DNA of 34,507 nt from contig NZ_WQCG01000014.1 of NCBI RefSeq assembly GCF_013032505.1, positions 1 to 34,507 on the forward strand, in the 5' to 3' direction. The notes beneath the pieces are model-generated. The model saw nothing but the letters and a program-made list of their open reading frames with translations, did not search any database and was not told the origin of the DNA. The position numbers and the translations under genes are program-made. This DNA comes from Ruegeria atlantica (lineage in GTDB: Bacteria > Pseudomonadota > Alphaproteobacteria > Rhodobacterales > Rhodobacteraceae). Shown one piece after another: positions 7,623 through 15,044 of this stretch; the stretch's first letter is position 1, and every line of letters begins with the position of its first letter.

Positions 7623-7967
7623 ATGGCTGCAAAACCGGACATAAGTTGGACTGGCATTTCGGGGATGGGCTACGGTTTTTGGATTTACAAAATCGGTAAG
7701 CGTTTCACTGCGGATACGGTCGGAGTGTACATATATGCCAGACGAACGAGCAAAGGCTACGAAGCCGTTTATATCGGTCAGGGCATTCTGAATAGCAGAC
7801 TTGACTGCCATGAGAGTCAGGGCTGCATAAAAAAGAAAGGCGCGACGGAAATTCACTGCTGTTCTGTCGGCTCGCTACCACTACGCCGCAACATGGAGAA
7901 GGACCTTCTGGCAGGGCATATCGAGGCGTACGCACCAACTGGGTGCAACGAAAAGGTTGATGGATAG
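7623..7967 (+). CDS. GIY-YIG-type nuclease domain protein
   Basis: This 114-aa protein shows the pattern of the GIY-YIG superfamily. GVY is at residues 34-36 and YIG at 50-52, within VYIGQG. R59 and H63 follow at the expected spacing, E92 sits in the NMEKDLL helix (the metal-binding glutamate position), and N109 is near the end (PTGCN). The domain fills the whole protein, with no extra DNA-binding domain visible, like other solitary small GIY-YIG proteins. These usually cut or repair DNA; the target here is unknown. Ribosome-site support is weak (GGATAGAGA before the ATG). It is separated by 145 bp from the Cas2-like gene downstream, in the same direction. Domain call moderately sure; activity inferred. 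Confidence 0.72.
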   Translation: MAAKPDISWTGISGMGYGFWIYKIGKRFTADTVGVYIYARRTSKGYEAVYIGQGILNSRLDCHESQGCIKKKGATEIHCCSVGSLPLRRNMEKDLLAGHIEAYAPTGCNEKVDG

Positions 7968-8112
7968 TTGGCTACAACTCCGTTTTCCGAACAACGAGTG
8001 GCGCGACTTCACCGTTTACGTAGTTTGCCTGCTGAGAGCACCGTCGGGTCGCACGCGCAGGCTCGCTTATGCGTGAACTTCTCTAACCACCTTCAATCAG
8101 GAGATAACTTGT

Positions 8113-8376
8113 ATGGCTTACTTTGCTATTTCTTATGATTTGGTCGCTCAGAACGGTTACAAACCGTTATTCTGCCGCCTTGAAGAATTAGGGGCTGTAA
8201 AAACGCAACTTTCCTTTTGGTTAGTTAAATCGAACAACACTGCTCAAGAAGTGAAAAACGATCTCGAAGACTTCATTGATGACAATGATCGACTGATGGT
8301 AATTGAGTTCAGTAAAAGGCCAAGGTTTAATTGGGGCTTTAAGGGAACCAGAAAATGGATTGAGGACCGGTTCTAG
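8113..8376 (+). CDS. Solitary Cas2/SinR-like small protein
   Basis: This 87-aa protein has the pattern of the stand-alone SinR/Cas2-like ferredoxin-fold family. It begins with a first strand ending in Asp (YFAISYDLVAQNGYKPLF), has a helix with LEELGAVKTQLSFWLVKS, then a helix VKNDLEDFID, and a last strand DNDRLMVIEFSK, with a short W-containing tail. Intact Cas2 acts in CRISPR spacer capture, but this solitary family is found without CRISPR and related small folds act as toxins (VapD). No cas1 or repeat array is present here. AGGAGA lies 9 bp before the ATG, a strong ribosome site. Codon use is AT-richer than the backbone. The fold is a by-eye family match; the function is open. Confidence 0.7.
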   Translation: MAYFAISYDLVAQNGYKPLFCRLEELGAVKTQLSFWLVKSNNTAQEVKNDLEDFIDDNDRLMVIEFSKRPRFNWGFKGTRKWIEDRF

Positions 8377-8880
8377 GGTCGGTCGGTTGCGGGGCGGCAG
8401 GGTATTTTGGGGTTCGCACGGCAATCTGCTAAAAAAGCTCAAGGGTATCTTTGCTTTGCTGAGGCGGCACAACGGTATACCTGCAGTGTCTGATCAGGCG
8501 TAGACTCCAATCTTGGCGCGCGGGTTTCAGGTTGCCGCAAGCTTTTCTCGTTTCTCCACCGCTTTTGTAAAAGCCGTTTGGCGAATTACTTGTGAGGTCA
8601 GAGTAAGACAGTTTCACATAGGTTCGCGAAACTAAAACAAGTTGTCTGGCAATGCCGCTGCGCAGGCAACCGACTCGATCATGTCGAGCATCTCAGCGGG
8701 CCATGCCAGGTCTGGATTGGCGTCGGCGTTTTCCGTTGCGGGAATGTAATCCGAGAAGGCCTGGTACGATGCGGAACTGGCAGATCAGCGGCGTTTCGAG
8801 TAACTTAATTCTGTCAGATGCGCATATCCCGGCCTGCAGATCAAACCTCGGTGGTGTTCCGGCTCGCGCTGCGATGGATG
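8377..8880. other. Gene-free stretch
   Basis: About 500 bp with only short frames on either strand. A minus-strand frame at 8429-8617 has no ribosome site or known motif. Nothing structural stands out beyond GC-rich runs after the Cas2-like gene. Confidence 0.4.
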
Positions 8881-9180
8881 TCAATTACGTCGACTGCCCC
8901 GACCATTGATCTGTGCGATGATGGTCTTGCCAGGCCGGAAGCGAGGTAGGCAGGAGGGGCCCAAATCGAATGTTTCACCAGTACGTGGATTGCGCGACTT
9001 TCGTGGTGGGTAATGTTTGACCTCAAAGCTGCCGAAGCGCCGGATTTCGACCCGGTCGCCACGTTCCAGCCCAGCAGCAATGTCTTCGAAAATGGCGTTA
9101 ACGGCTTTGCGAACGGCCCGCTTTTCTATCGTCTGGCCCAGTTCCTGGTAGACGGCGGTGATCAGTTCCGATTTGCGCAT
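8881..9180 (-). CDS. HU/IHF-family DNA-binding protein
   Basis: This 99-aa protein is a DNA-bending nucleoid protein. It begins MRKSELITAVYQELGQ, has the dimerisation helices to about residue 45, then DRVEIRRFGSFEVKHYPPRK and the DNA-inserting beta-arm tip RNPRTGE (Pro of the arm at about residue 72). It ends with FRPGKTIIAQINGR, the family's usual C-terminal strand and helix. Length and the NPRTGE arm fit the IHF-beta/HU group best. The ATG at 9178-9180 is chosen because AGGAG lies just upstream and the homology begins exactly there; the frame extends to 9216. It stands alone on the minus strand. A plasmid copy could help assemble the replication or partition complex or alter nucleoid structure (inference). 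Confidence 0.92.
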   Translation of the reverse strand: MRKSELITAVYQELGQTIEKRAVRKAVNAIFEDIAAGLERGDRVEIRRFGSFEVKHYPPRKSRNPRTGETFDLGPSCLPRFRPGKTIIAQINGRGSRRN

Positions 9181-9955
9181 CTGTAGTCTCCTGTGATGAA
9201 TTTCGTCGCGTTGCACCCGCCGCTGTGTTGCACGCGAGGGTCAAGGAGGAGAACAACCTTAGGTTGAGTATCATCTCTCATGTCCGACAAAGCAAGCCGA
9301 TGATTCTTACGGGCGGTGCGCGGCTGATGCGTGTGGGATGGCCATTGGATATGGGGACGCAAAGATGGACCAAACGATCCCGATGGTGCGGAGAAGGTCG
9401 TATTGAAACTGGCGCTTAACTGGCAGGAGCAGCGGGTGCTGATCACGCGGTGGCGTCACTTGACCGGTCAGCTCACACTGAACTCGAAACTGCGGTTGCG
9501 CGGTTGATGCCAACGGTCTTCGCACACATAAAGGGGCCGCAGGGTGCGCCGGGTCCTTGGCATGACCAAGCCCCTGTTTGGGGATAAAGCGCGTGGGCTT
9601 CCGGCTCAATCTGAGTACGATCGGTTCTGTTGTGTCGGTGGATACCTTGAGCATGTGCCTCCCACGTATGGACACCGCAGTTGGCGGCAGGGTGTTCATG
9701 AGATGCCCAACTTCGAGCTGAGGTGCTTTGAATTGGGAGGGCAACGCGCTGCTTGCTACTGGCAAATTAAAAAGCTTGCGAGGTCACTGCCAAGAGCTTG
9801 GCCCGGTTCAAACCTGACTGCGTTGCCGTCGCCGACAACACCGTATGGAACCAAGGAAATAGCACACCTGTGAGTGATAGCCGGACCTTGAATTTCGAGC
9901 GGTTTGCCAAAAACACGTGAAAAATCAATGGGAACAGGTTAGGCTGCTCCTATAC
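9181..9955. other. Gene-poor stretch
   Basis: Both strands have open frames (9307-9765 minus, 9544-9873 plus), but they lack ribosome sites and any recognisable motif and overlap each other, so neither is accepted. A plus-strand frame around 9590-9710 (segment LNLSTIGSVVSVDTLSMCLP) has some protein-like character and may be a gene fragment. No repeats were noted. Confidence 0.4.
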
Positions 9956-9992
9956 TCAAATATTTATCAAATATTCATTTGAAGTGATATCA
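9956..9992. promoter_or_regulatory. Operator cluster of the XRE cassette
   Basis: TCAAATATT occurs twice (9956-9964 and 9967-9975). The second copy is part of the inverted repeat TCAAAT-ATTC-ATTTGA (9967-9982), followed by the palindrome TGATATCA (9985-9992). They lie 18-54 bp before the first gene of an operon that encodes an XRE repressor, as expected for an autoregulated toxin-antitoxin-like promoter. Confidence 0.55.
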
Positions 9993-10009
9993 TTTAAAGG
10001 ATATATTCA

Positions 10010-10387
10010 ATGACAGACAAGCGTGTTGTGGACACTCTACCAGGAGCCAAAAAAGAAGTTCTCGATACTTTGGAGACGCTAAGCGAAGAATGCATAAACG
10101 GTGTTTTGATGGTTCTTATGGAACTCGAAAATCCAGATCCGGCGATCCAGCCAAATCTCGAACACCGTTGCGGACTGCTGGATGACAAATATGAGATTAT
10201 CTCGCTTCCGATTCCGGATTGCCGAAAATATCGACTCGTCATTTCGATCGCTTCCAAGGACCTGATCGATGGGGACATTCACTATCATGGAGCCGCCCCA
10301 GCGGGAAAGTACACCTGCGAAACCGGCAAAAACCTTGCGGCAAGTCAATACAAACTCGTGAACCCAGTATGGGAGCCCAAATCATGA
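10010..10387 (+). CDS. First gene of XRE cassette; candidate toxin-like protein
   Basis: This 125-aa protein is of unrecognised family. The N-terminal half looks helical (KKEVLDTLETLSEECINGVLMVLMELE). The centre has GLLDDKYEIISLPIPDCRKYRLVISI, which loosely recalls the strand pattern of RelE/HigB toxins where a 'GL-x-ELR...YR' motif precedes the final strand. Catalytic residues of that family cannot be assigned. The ATG has AAGGA about 10 bp upstream. The stop overlaps the start of the XRE gene by 4 bp, which couples them. Toxin upstream of an XRE antitoxin is the HigBA order, so a toxin role is a reasonable inference from context, but it is not shown by sequence. Confidence 0.6.
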   Translation: MTDKRVVDTLPGAKKEVLDTLETLSEECINGVLMVLMELENPDPAIQPNLEHRCGLLDDKYEIISLPIPDCRKYRLVISIASKDLIDGDIHYHGAAPAGKYTCETGKNLAASQYKLVNPVWEPKS

Positions 10388-10779
10388 AACCCAATGAACT
10401 GCATAAAGAGCTGATCAAAATCCGTCCCGGACTCGAAGAGTTTCTGGACAGGAATGAGCGCAAGAGAAACCTTGCCCTGGCGCTGCGCAGCATTCGCAAG
10501 CGGGCCGGGCTGACACAGGAGCAAGTGGCCGAACTCACTGGCATGAAGCAGAACGCGATCTCAAAGCTGGAGTCGCCGTCCGGACCAATGCCGAACACAG
10601 ACACTCTGCACCGCTATGCCGAGGCCTGTGGTGTTGTCGCGACAGTTGGCTTCTATGGTGCCCCTGTGCCACCAAAGGATCCAAAGAAGAAAGTCAAAAA
10701 ACCCCGGCAGCTCGTGAGCGCTGTTTGCGGAGGTGAATTTCCGGACGAGAAATTCCAGGTTGCGATGGCACCCCTCTAA
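10384..10779 (+). CDS. XRE-family transcriptional regulator (antitoxin-like)
   Basis: This 131-aa protein has an XRE helix-turn-helix at about residues 29-82: LALALRSIRKRAGLTQEQVA, then ELTGMKQNAISKLESP, with a recognition helix in QNAISKLE. An N-terminal helix (ELHKELIKIRPGLEEFLDRN) precedes it. The C-terminal 45 residues are basic then mixed (PKDPKKKVKKPRQL). It starts inside the end of the upstream gene (ATGA overlap) and its own stop overlaps the next start by one base. The inverted repeats at 9956-9992 are its probable operators. The role as antitoxin/autoregulator is inferred from the layout. Confidence 0.88.
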   Translation: MKPNELHKELIKIRPGLEEFLDRNERKRNLALALRSIRKRAGLTQEQVAELTGMKQNAISKLESPSGPMPNTDTLHRYAEACGVVATVGFYGAPVPPKDPKKKVKKPRQLVSAVCGGEFPDEKFQVAMAPL

Positions 10780-11066
10780 TGAGCTGGATTCCCGTCGCAC
10801 AAAACGTAATGACCTTTTTCGGCATCGCGATCCTCGCAGTGCCGGTTTGGTCCATGAATGTCCGCAAGAAAAGCTTGCACAAGATCAAGCAGGAAGTCGA
10901 CCAGCGCCGACAAAAGGGCGACACCAGTGTGGTCAATGCTGTTGCGGAAATCCTGCAGGAACGTCGCGAGGACAGCGTCAACACATGGCGTCGTGCTGAC
11001 GAGACTTGCCTGATCATCGGCTACGTTCTTTTACTTGGTTCTGCCCTCTGGCGCATTTTTGCCTGA
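10779..11066 (+). CDS. Small two-span membrane protein of the XRE cassette
   Basis: This 95-aa protein has hydrophobic spans at residues about 10-25 (VMTFFGIAILAVPVW) and 76-93 (CLIIGYVLLLGSALWRIF), with a charged, probably coiled region between them (KIKQEVDQRRQKGD...). Its ATG uses the last A of the upstream TAA, so translation is coupled. No family is recognised. A membrane protein as third gene is unusual for a type II toxin-antitoxin operon and suggests that the unit acts at the membrane, or that the XRE protein regulates a membrane factor. Confidence 0.7.
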   Translation: MSWIPVAQNVMTFFGIAILAVPVWSMNVRKKSLHKIKQEVDQRRQKGDTSVVNAVAEILQERREDSVNTWRRADETCLIIGYVLLLGSALWRIFA

Positions 11067-11450
11067 CCCGCGGTCCAAGCCGAAAACCTATCCCGCATGC
11101 ATTGTCGGCGTGTTTCGGCATGATTTCTTGCATCAATGCAACGAGGGTTAGCACCCGCTGCCCGATGATGTGCCGCGCCCGTGCCATCACTTTCCAACCC
11201 GCCCAAAGATGCGCGCCGTCCTCACTGCCATTCGCCGACTGCCACCCAGATCAAACTGAACCAAAGAGGCTCGGCAAGTCTGCCCAACTCACTGGAAAAT
11301 GAAGCCGTAGGATCGTCGATGGCATCGGCGGGAGGCATATTTTGTCAACCCTCGGTCAATTCTGCGATTGCTGGCACCCTTCGTGAAAAAGACCCCTTGA
11401 TCTGCCAACCTCGCGACGTAACCATACCTCGGAGACAACAAACCTGGGGA
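11067..11450. other. Gene-free stretch
   Basis: No supported gene. A frame open from 11181 joins in frame with the zinc-finger gene at 11451, but its composition is unlike a protein of that family and the homology starts only after 11451. No terminator after the cassette was seen. Confidence 0.4.
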
Positions 11451-11669
11451 ATGTCAGATTACATGCCCGCTGGGCCGACAACCAAAGAAGGATCGCCAGC
11501 CGTGACCATCGAAGCGCCGGAAACCAAAGTCGTTGAATCCGCTCGCGATGCCTGTGATGGCGCAGTGGGCCGTTTGCGCCTCTGGTTGCAAATCCCCGAA
11601 GACACTGGCTTGGTCGAATGCCCGCATTGCGATTGCAAATACGTGTTGAAAGGGCGCGAGGCTGGGTGA
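11451..11669 (+). CDS. Zinc-finger CHCC-type small protein
   Basis: The 72-aa product ends with the zf-CHCC pattern: ACDG...RLWLQIPEDTG, then VECPHCDCKYVLKG. The family (related to mitochondrial complex I subunit NDUFS6 and to about 60-aa alphaproteobacterial proteins) binds zinc through Cys, His and a CxxC. Here the first Cys and the CPHC pair are present, but the expected His before 'PRVWL' appears replaced (GRLRLWL), so zinc binding may be altered. The start at 11451 is chosen by homology; the ribosome site is poor. The next gene begins immediately after the stop, so the two are likely co-transcribed. The exact role is unknown. Confidence 0.72.
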   Translation: MSDYMPAGPTTKEGSPAVTIEAPETKVVESARDACDGAVGRLRLWLQIPEDTGLVECPHCDCKYVLKGREAG

Positions 11670-12353
11670 ATGCGCAAAGCGGGGCTGCGCATTGGCCTGA
11701 GTTTGTTTGCCCCCATCGGGGTTTACTTTCTGGCCGCAACGCTTGGCGCGGTCATTCCCGGCAACTGGCCCAAAACGGCCGGGCCCGGTACGATTGAGGT
11801 TCAGCTCATCCGCGGACCCATTCACTACGACTTCCTCATTCCGCTGACACCTGCAACCCGAAACCGATTGGACGACTTGCGGCGCGCGGGGGTTCCGGTC
11901 GATCAGCCCGAGATGCAATGGCTGATGGTCGGATGGGGCGCTCGCGAATTCTACACAACCGCCGGTACCTATGCAGACGTGACCATCGCGGCGCTTTTGA
12001 AAGGGTTAACGGGCGACCAATCGGTTCTGAGGGTTGATGCGTTCGGCCCCTTGCGACCCGACCTCGACCTGCCCCACATCCGCATGGACCGAGCGCAATT
12101 CGCTCTGTTTCTGGATGCGGTCGATGCGAGTTTCTCCCGCTCGGATCAGGGGCATCTGGTGCCGTTGCAGGTTGCGGGGTTCTCCGCGACCGACCGGTTC
12201 TTTGTCGCCAATGGCCGTTTCGATCTGTTCCGCACCTGCAACGTCTGGATCGGTGAGGTGCTGCGCGACGCCGATGTCAGGTTCGGGCTTTGGGTCCCGC
12301 TTCCGTTTTCGGTCACGCTGTCGCGGTGGCTCTACCAGTCTGTGCCAGAGTAA
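11670..12353 (+). CDS. DUF2459 / TIGR02117-family protein
   Basis: This 227-aa protein matches the DUF2459 family ('conserved hypothetical, urease-region'). It has a hydrophobic N-terminal segment (about residues 8-28, LSLFAPIGVYFLAATLGAVI) acting as signal or anchor. Then come HYDFLIPLTPATR, WLMVGWGAREFYTTAGTYAD, a central region with IRMDRAQFALFLDAVDASFS, FFVANGRFDLFRTCNVWIGE (the conserved FY-A-G-Y...TCN-W block) and a final WVPLPFSVTL. Family length is about 220 aa, so it appears intact. It lies directly after the zinc-finger gene without a gap. Family function is unknown; the N-terminus points to the periplasm or inner membrane. Confidence 0.85.
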   Translation: MRKAGLRIGLSLFAPIGVYFLAATLGAVIPGNWPKTAGPGTIEVQLIRGPIHYDFLIPLTPATRNRLDDLRRAGVPVDQPEMQWLMVGWGAREFYTTAGTYADVTIAALLKGLTGDQSVLRVDAFGPLRPDLDLPHIRMDRAQFALFLDAVDASFSRSDQGHLVPLQVAGFSATDRFFVANGRFDLFRTCNVWIGEVLRDADVRFGLWVPLPFSVTLSRWLYQSVPE

Positions 12354-12634
12354 TCCTGCCGCAGCCTTGCCGCGATTTGGTGCAAAACCCCAGCTGTAAC
12401 CGAATGCGCGTTAAACTCTGAACTACACCAAATTCAACCAGCCGACCCAATGATTGAAATATGAAGGGCAACTTTTGTTGGCGTTCCGTGTTTTCGCCTA
12501 AGTTTTGACCAAGCAGGTCAAGCAGATACGGCACTCGATCCGGAGTGCGCGGCTGGCCATGGGGCAGGCCGGCGGTAGAGAGAAAGAGATCTTCTTGTCG
12601 TGGTGACTTTCATCACGTGAACGAGGTGATCACC

Positions 12635-12729
12635 ATGGCCAGGCCGAAATTCAACATCTACCAGCAGGTCACACACACGATCATGGCTGCGCTGAAATCC
12701 GGGATATTGCCTTGGCGCCAGCCCTCGAG
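12635..12729 (+). pseudogene. Truncated ArdC-type antirestriction gene (5' end only)
   Basis: The ATG at 12635 with GAGG nine bases upstream begins about 31 codons reading FNIYQQVTHTIMAALKSG then ILPWRQP. This is the typical start of ArdC/DUF1738 proteins (IYxxVTxxIIxxLExGxxPWxxPW), which protect incoming plasmid DNA from restriction. The homology stops at about 12729, exactly where the dispersed repeat R1 begins, so the rest of the gene has been lost or displaced. Confidence 0.75.
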
Positions 12730-13134
12730 CGGTCGCGGCGGCGGCGGATCTCAGAGATGTCCGGGCCGATGCACATGTCCTCACCTGCCTGGACGATCCG
12801 GATGTGGTGATCATGGCCGATATCCTGCATTCGCGTTGCGCCCTGCCGTGATGCGTTTGCGTGCCTGCACTGTGTCCGGGTGGGGCAGGGGGCAACAAGG
12901 AATGCGCCCAGATCCAGGGGTCGTTCAGCCTGGCCCATCCGATACACCATCGCATGGAAGCTCTGCACCACGGTGAAGACCGCCACGCCAGCCGCCTGAA
13001 ATCTGAGCCTAAGCCTGCCCTGGGGGTCGACGTGACGGTGACAAACCCGTTTGTGTCATACACCGGGTTGCAAACGGGTATCGGTCTCACCGTGACCTCC
13101 CCCTGGCCCGGTTTTGGTGCTGTGGCCCCTAGCC

Positions 13135-13163
13135 TTGACGCAACTAACGGGTTAGTTTACTCA
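13135..13163 (+). promoter_or_regulatory. R1 promoter with palindromic operator in the spacer
   Basis: TTGACG (13135-13140), a 17-bp spacer and TACTCA (13158-13163). The spacer holds ACTAACGGGTTAGT (13143-13156), a 6-2-6 inverted repeat. The same layout is kept in R2, R3 and the degenerate R4, so conservation supports function. A TetR-type repressor would suit a site of this form (inference). Confidence 0.65.
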
Positions 13164-13239
13164 GAGATAATGCAAGCTCAGGTTGAATCGCAGTAAGGAA
13201 CTCGCCTACGGTGCCAACACCTCGCTGATCAAGGACGCA

Positions 13240-13290
13240 GTGACATATAAGAAAGTTTGGGAACCCCTCCTTGGGCTAAATGCCCCGTGA
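13240..13290 (+). CDS. Conserved 16-codon leader peptide (R1 copy)
   Basis: GTG at 13240 preceded by AAGGA; the product reads MTYKKVWEPLLGLNAP and ends at TGA 13288-13290. Copies with the same length and stop position exist at 18163-18213 and 32145-32195, differing by a few substitutions. It may be a translated leader or attenuator for the downstream membrane gene. Confidence 0.45.
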   Translation: MTYKKVWEPLLGLNAP

Positions 13291-13314
13291 GAGAAGCAGC
13301 AAGGAAAACAGCAG

Positions 13315-13582
13315 TTGCCATATCCAACTGAACAGACTGAACTTAACATACCCGATGCTCGAAAGAAGATGCGCCTGGTGACGAGATTGATCGCACTGGT
13401 TACAGAATTTTGGGCGCTTTACCCTAGCGCACTGAAACTGCTGGTTTGTTTGAAGCCCGACCGCTGCCGTCAAATTCATGCTTTTGACGATCTGGGAATT
13501 TGTTAAGCATAAGCGGCCATTAAAGAAAGATGACTTCCACTTAAAGCTGAGTAACTTGGAGGTACGACGTGCCACAACGTAG
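13315..13582 (+). pseudogene. Decayed small membrane protein gene (R1 copy)
   Basis: From the TTG at 13315, 45 codons match the intact copy at 18238 (PEQTELNIPDARKKM becomes PTEQTELNIPDARKKM; then RLVTRLIALV). The frame is then disrupted, stopping at 13504-13506. The 3' end is recognisable in another frame (KLSNLEVRRATT, TAG at 13580-13582) and aligns with the end of the 18238 gene (KLSDLDLRRAAM). The central membrane span is deleted. Its end overlaps the GTG of the next gene, so in an ancestral intact form the two were coupled. Confidence 0.7.
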
Positions 13583-14237
13583 ATTTAACATCAATTCGGT
13601 GAAGCCGAAACTGGCAGGCGCAGCTTTCATTGTAGCACTGATGTTTGCGGTATTTCATCTGCCCCGCGCTGCGATCTCACAAACCTCTCCTGCTGAGGCA
13701 CTGACGGCTGCTCTTACAGAAATGGGGTATTCCCAAATTGCTATAGATAGTTGCGTCTTAACGTTTGAACGCGCCATTGAGCCAAGTGAAGCAAACAATG
13801 GTTTGTATAAGTATGAGCGCTTCATCAACCTGAAGACTATCGACTTCTCCAGCGGCTATGAGGTCATCGAACGCAGCACTGAGCGAGGCCCGTTGTTTGT
13901 CGTTCTTATGCCCCTCAATGATCTCTACTACGATATCGAACCAGAGTTGCTGCGCTTCAGGTTATGGGCAAAAAAGGAGTTCCCAGCCTCAAACTGGCCT
14001 TTTCACTTTTCCAGTAGACAAGGTGCTGAAACACCGATGATTGAGATGGAGATTTGGAAGCAGGTCCCTGGTATTTCCAATTTAAATAGATGGAAAAATT
14101 ACACTAAATTCGGCTCATCTACAGGTATTCCTCCAGAGTTTAGAATGACCTATTTCCGGCAGGAAGACCTGGAAAAATTTATGCTTTCATTCATTGAGTA
14201 TGCGTCATTCGCCGATTGTAAAGCTCCAACCGAATAG
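13569..14237 (+). CDS. Exported cysteine-containing protein, cassette 1
   Basis: This 222-aa protein has a signal peptide: basic MPQRRFNINSVKPK, a hydrophobic core at about residues 15-33 (LAGAAFIVALMFAVF) and a probable cleavage after AIS at residue 37. The mature part has one Cys near residue 59 (IDSCVLTFERA) and one near the end (FADCKAPTE), which could form a disulfide in the periplasm. GGAGG stands 6 bp before the GTG start. Two further genes follow: 14265 after 27 bp, then 14690 with an ATGA overlap. No family is recognised. It occupies the same place in its cassette as the exported proteins at 17057, 18760, 19729 and 21018. A periplasmic immunity or accessory role is an inference from this pattern. 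Confidence 0.75.
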   Translation: MPQRRFNINSVKPKLAGAAFIVALMFAVFHLPRAAISQTSPAEALTAALTEMGYSQIAIDSCVLTFERAIEPSEANNGLYKYERFINLKTIDFSSGYEVIERSTERGPLFVVLMPLNDLYYDIEPELLRFRLWAKKEFPASNWPFHFSSRQGAETPMIEMEIWKQVPGISNLNRWKNYTKFGSSTGIPPEFRMTYFRQEDLEKFMLSFIEYASFADCKAPTE

Positions 14238-14264
14238 ATCGTTAGACTACTGAAGGAATGAAAC

Positions 14265-14693
14265 ATGGCTGGTGAAGACCGTGATCACTTGAGTTTTCCC
14301 AACACGAATGACCTCTGGTCCATGACGGACAATCAAATTCAAAGGGAAATAGATCGGGCAAAAAGCATTGCCGACTATAGTAACTCGCTTCAGACGGATG
14401 GTCGCGCTCTCGATTTCGCCTTCAAGGCTGGTGACTATCTCGGGGGCAGGATTGCCAAAAAAATCGGTGAAGCTTGGGAAGGAGCCTGGGATGTTTTCAC
14501 GGAGTACTCAGGAAGTGTTGGAATTCGAAACGAACTTACGACAGAGATCGGGGCAACCAAGGGAAAATGGCGCGATGCACAGGATTTTATAAGTTCGGCT
14601 GAAGGAGTCCTCGAATTCAGAGACAAACACTACCCCTTTGAAGGCTACGAGGGTAATCCAAGAGATATTCGAGACACGAGTGAAATTAAATGA
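14265..14693 (+). CDS. Non-exported partner protein A, cassette 1
   Basis: This 142-aa protein is hydrophilic, without a signal peptide. It looks mostly helical: WSMTDNQIQREIDRAKSIAD, then AGDYLGGRIAKKIGEAWEGA and GKWRDAQDFISSAEGVLEF. Tyr, Trp and Gly are frequent. GAAGGA lies about 9 bp before the ATG. It ends in a 4-bp overlap with the start of the 14690 gene. No domain is recognised. As the product following an exported cassette protein, it may be an effector or a displaced effector fragment (inference). Confidence 0.7.
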   Translation: MAGEDRDHLSFPNTNDLWSMTDNQIQREIDRAKSIADYSNSLQTDGRALDFAFKAGDYLGGRIAKKIGEAWEGAWDVFTEYSGSVGIRNELTTEIGATKGKWRDAQDFISSAEGVLEFRDKHYPFEGYEGNPRDIRDTSEIK

Positions 14694-14953
14694 CTAACAA
14701 AAAACCTGACGTTGGTACAATACATTCTACAAATAGTCCGGGTGTTGTAATTGATATCTTTGGAAACGGGGTGTTAACATTTGAACCCTCTCCATCATCA
14801 GGATACTCTTGGAATTGGGCGACTGGGCAATCTGTCCAGTATGATTTTCCCGTTACCCGACTCGAAGGTTCGAAACAGGTCGCCGAGATGGCGGCAACCA
14901 AGTTAACGGGTCCAGAACAAAACCGCCTTGGCGCTAAAACTCGCTTCGGTTAG
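14690..14953 (+). CDS. Non-exported partner protein B, cassette 1
   Basis: This 87-aa protein is coupled to the previous gene by ATGA. It is rich in Gly, Ser, Thr and aromatics and reads as strand-rich (GVVIDIFGNGVLTFEPSPSS then GYSWNWATGQSVQYDFPVTR), with a basic tail. There is no signal peptide and no known family. The MTNKKPD start resembles the starts of two broken partner genes, MTNEGN at 17606 and MTGPKG at 19433. The similarity is short and could be chance, but all three sit in the same relative position. Confidence 0.65.
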   Translation: MTNKKPDVGTIHSTNSPGVVIDIFGNGVLTFEPSPSSGYSWNWATGQSVQYDFPVTRLEGSKQVAEMAATKLTGPEQNRLGAKTRFG

Positions 14954-15044
14954 CGGGCAAAAATGCCCAACCGATCGCCTCTCGACTTCAACTTCTTTGA
15001 GCAGCCCGCTATTTTGAATTGAGTGAAGCTAAGGAATTCTCGAT

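Larger units (their letters stand above)
12730..13600 (+). repeat. Dispersed repeat R1 (promoter/operator, leader, small membrane gene)
   Basis: Nearly collinear with R2 (17653-18620). It starts with GGTCGCGGCGGCGGCGGATC and contains about 400 bp of conserved DNA without a clear gene, then a promoter with an embedded operator (13135-13163), a 16-codon leader (13240-13290) and a small membrane-protein gene (13315-13582). Compared with R2, an internal piece of the membrane gene (about 13450-13500) is missing. Homology runs into the start of the exported-protein gene at 13569. Confidence 0.88.

Noticed and set aside
8113..8376. CRISPR-Cas locus because of a Cas2-like protein
   Set aside because: No cas1, effector genes or direct-repeat array is present anywhere in the window; the protein fits the solitary SinR-like group.
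9307..9873. Two opposing open frames in 9.3-9.9 kb
   Set aside because: No ribosome sites, overlapping each other, no recognisable domain.
12518..13090. Minus-strand frames in R1 and R2 (also 12681-12986 and 17646-17939) with similar translations
   Set aside because: The similarity is explained by the DNA repeat itself; composition is not protein-like and the two copies are not shown to share frame conservation beyond DNA identity. Kept as repeat sequence of unknown coding status.
12861..13196. Plus-strand frame shared by R1 and R2 (also 17784-18089) with LGVDVTVTNPFVSYTGLQ
   Set aside because: The frame is open in R1 and R2 but shifts in R3, has no ribosome site and runs through the promoter. 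It may be a gene relic, but I cannot support a CDS.
14955..14968. Hairpin GGGCA-AAAA-TGCCC after cassette 1 as a terminator
   Set aside because: Only 5-bp arms and no T-tract; not strong enough to call.
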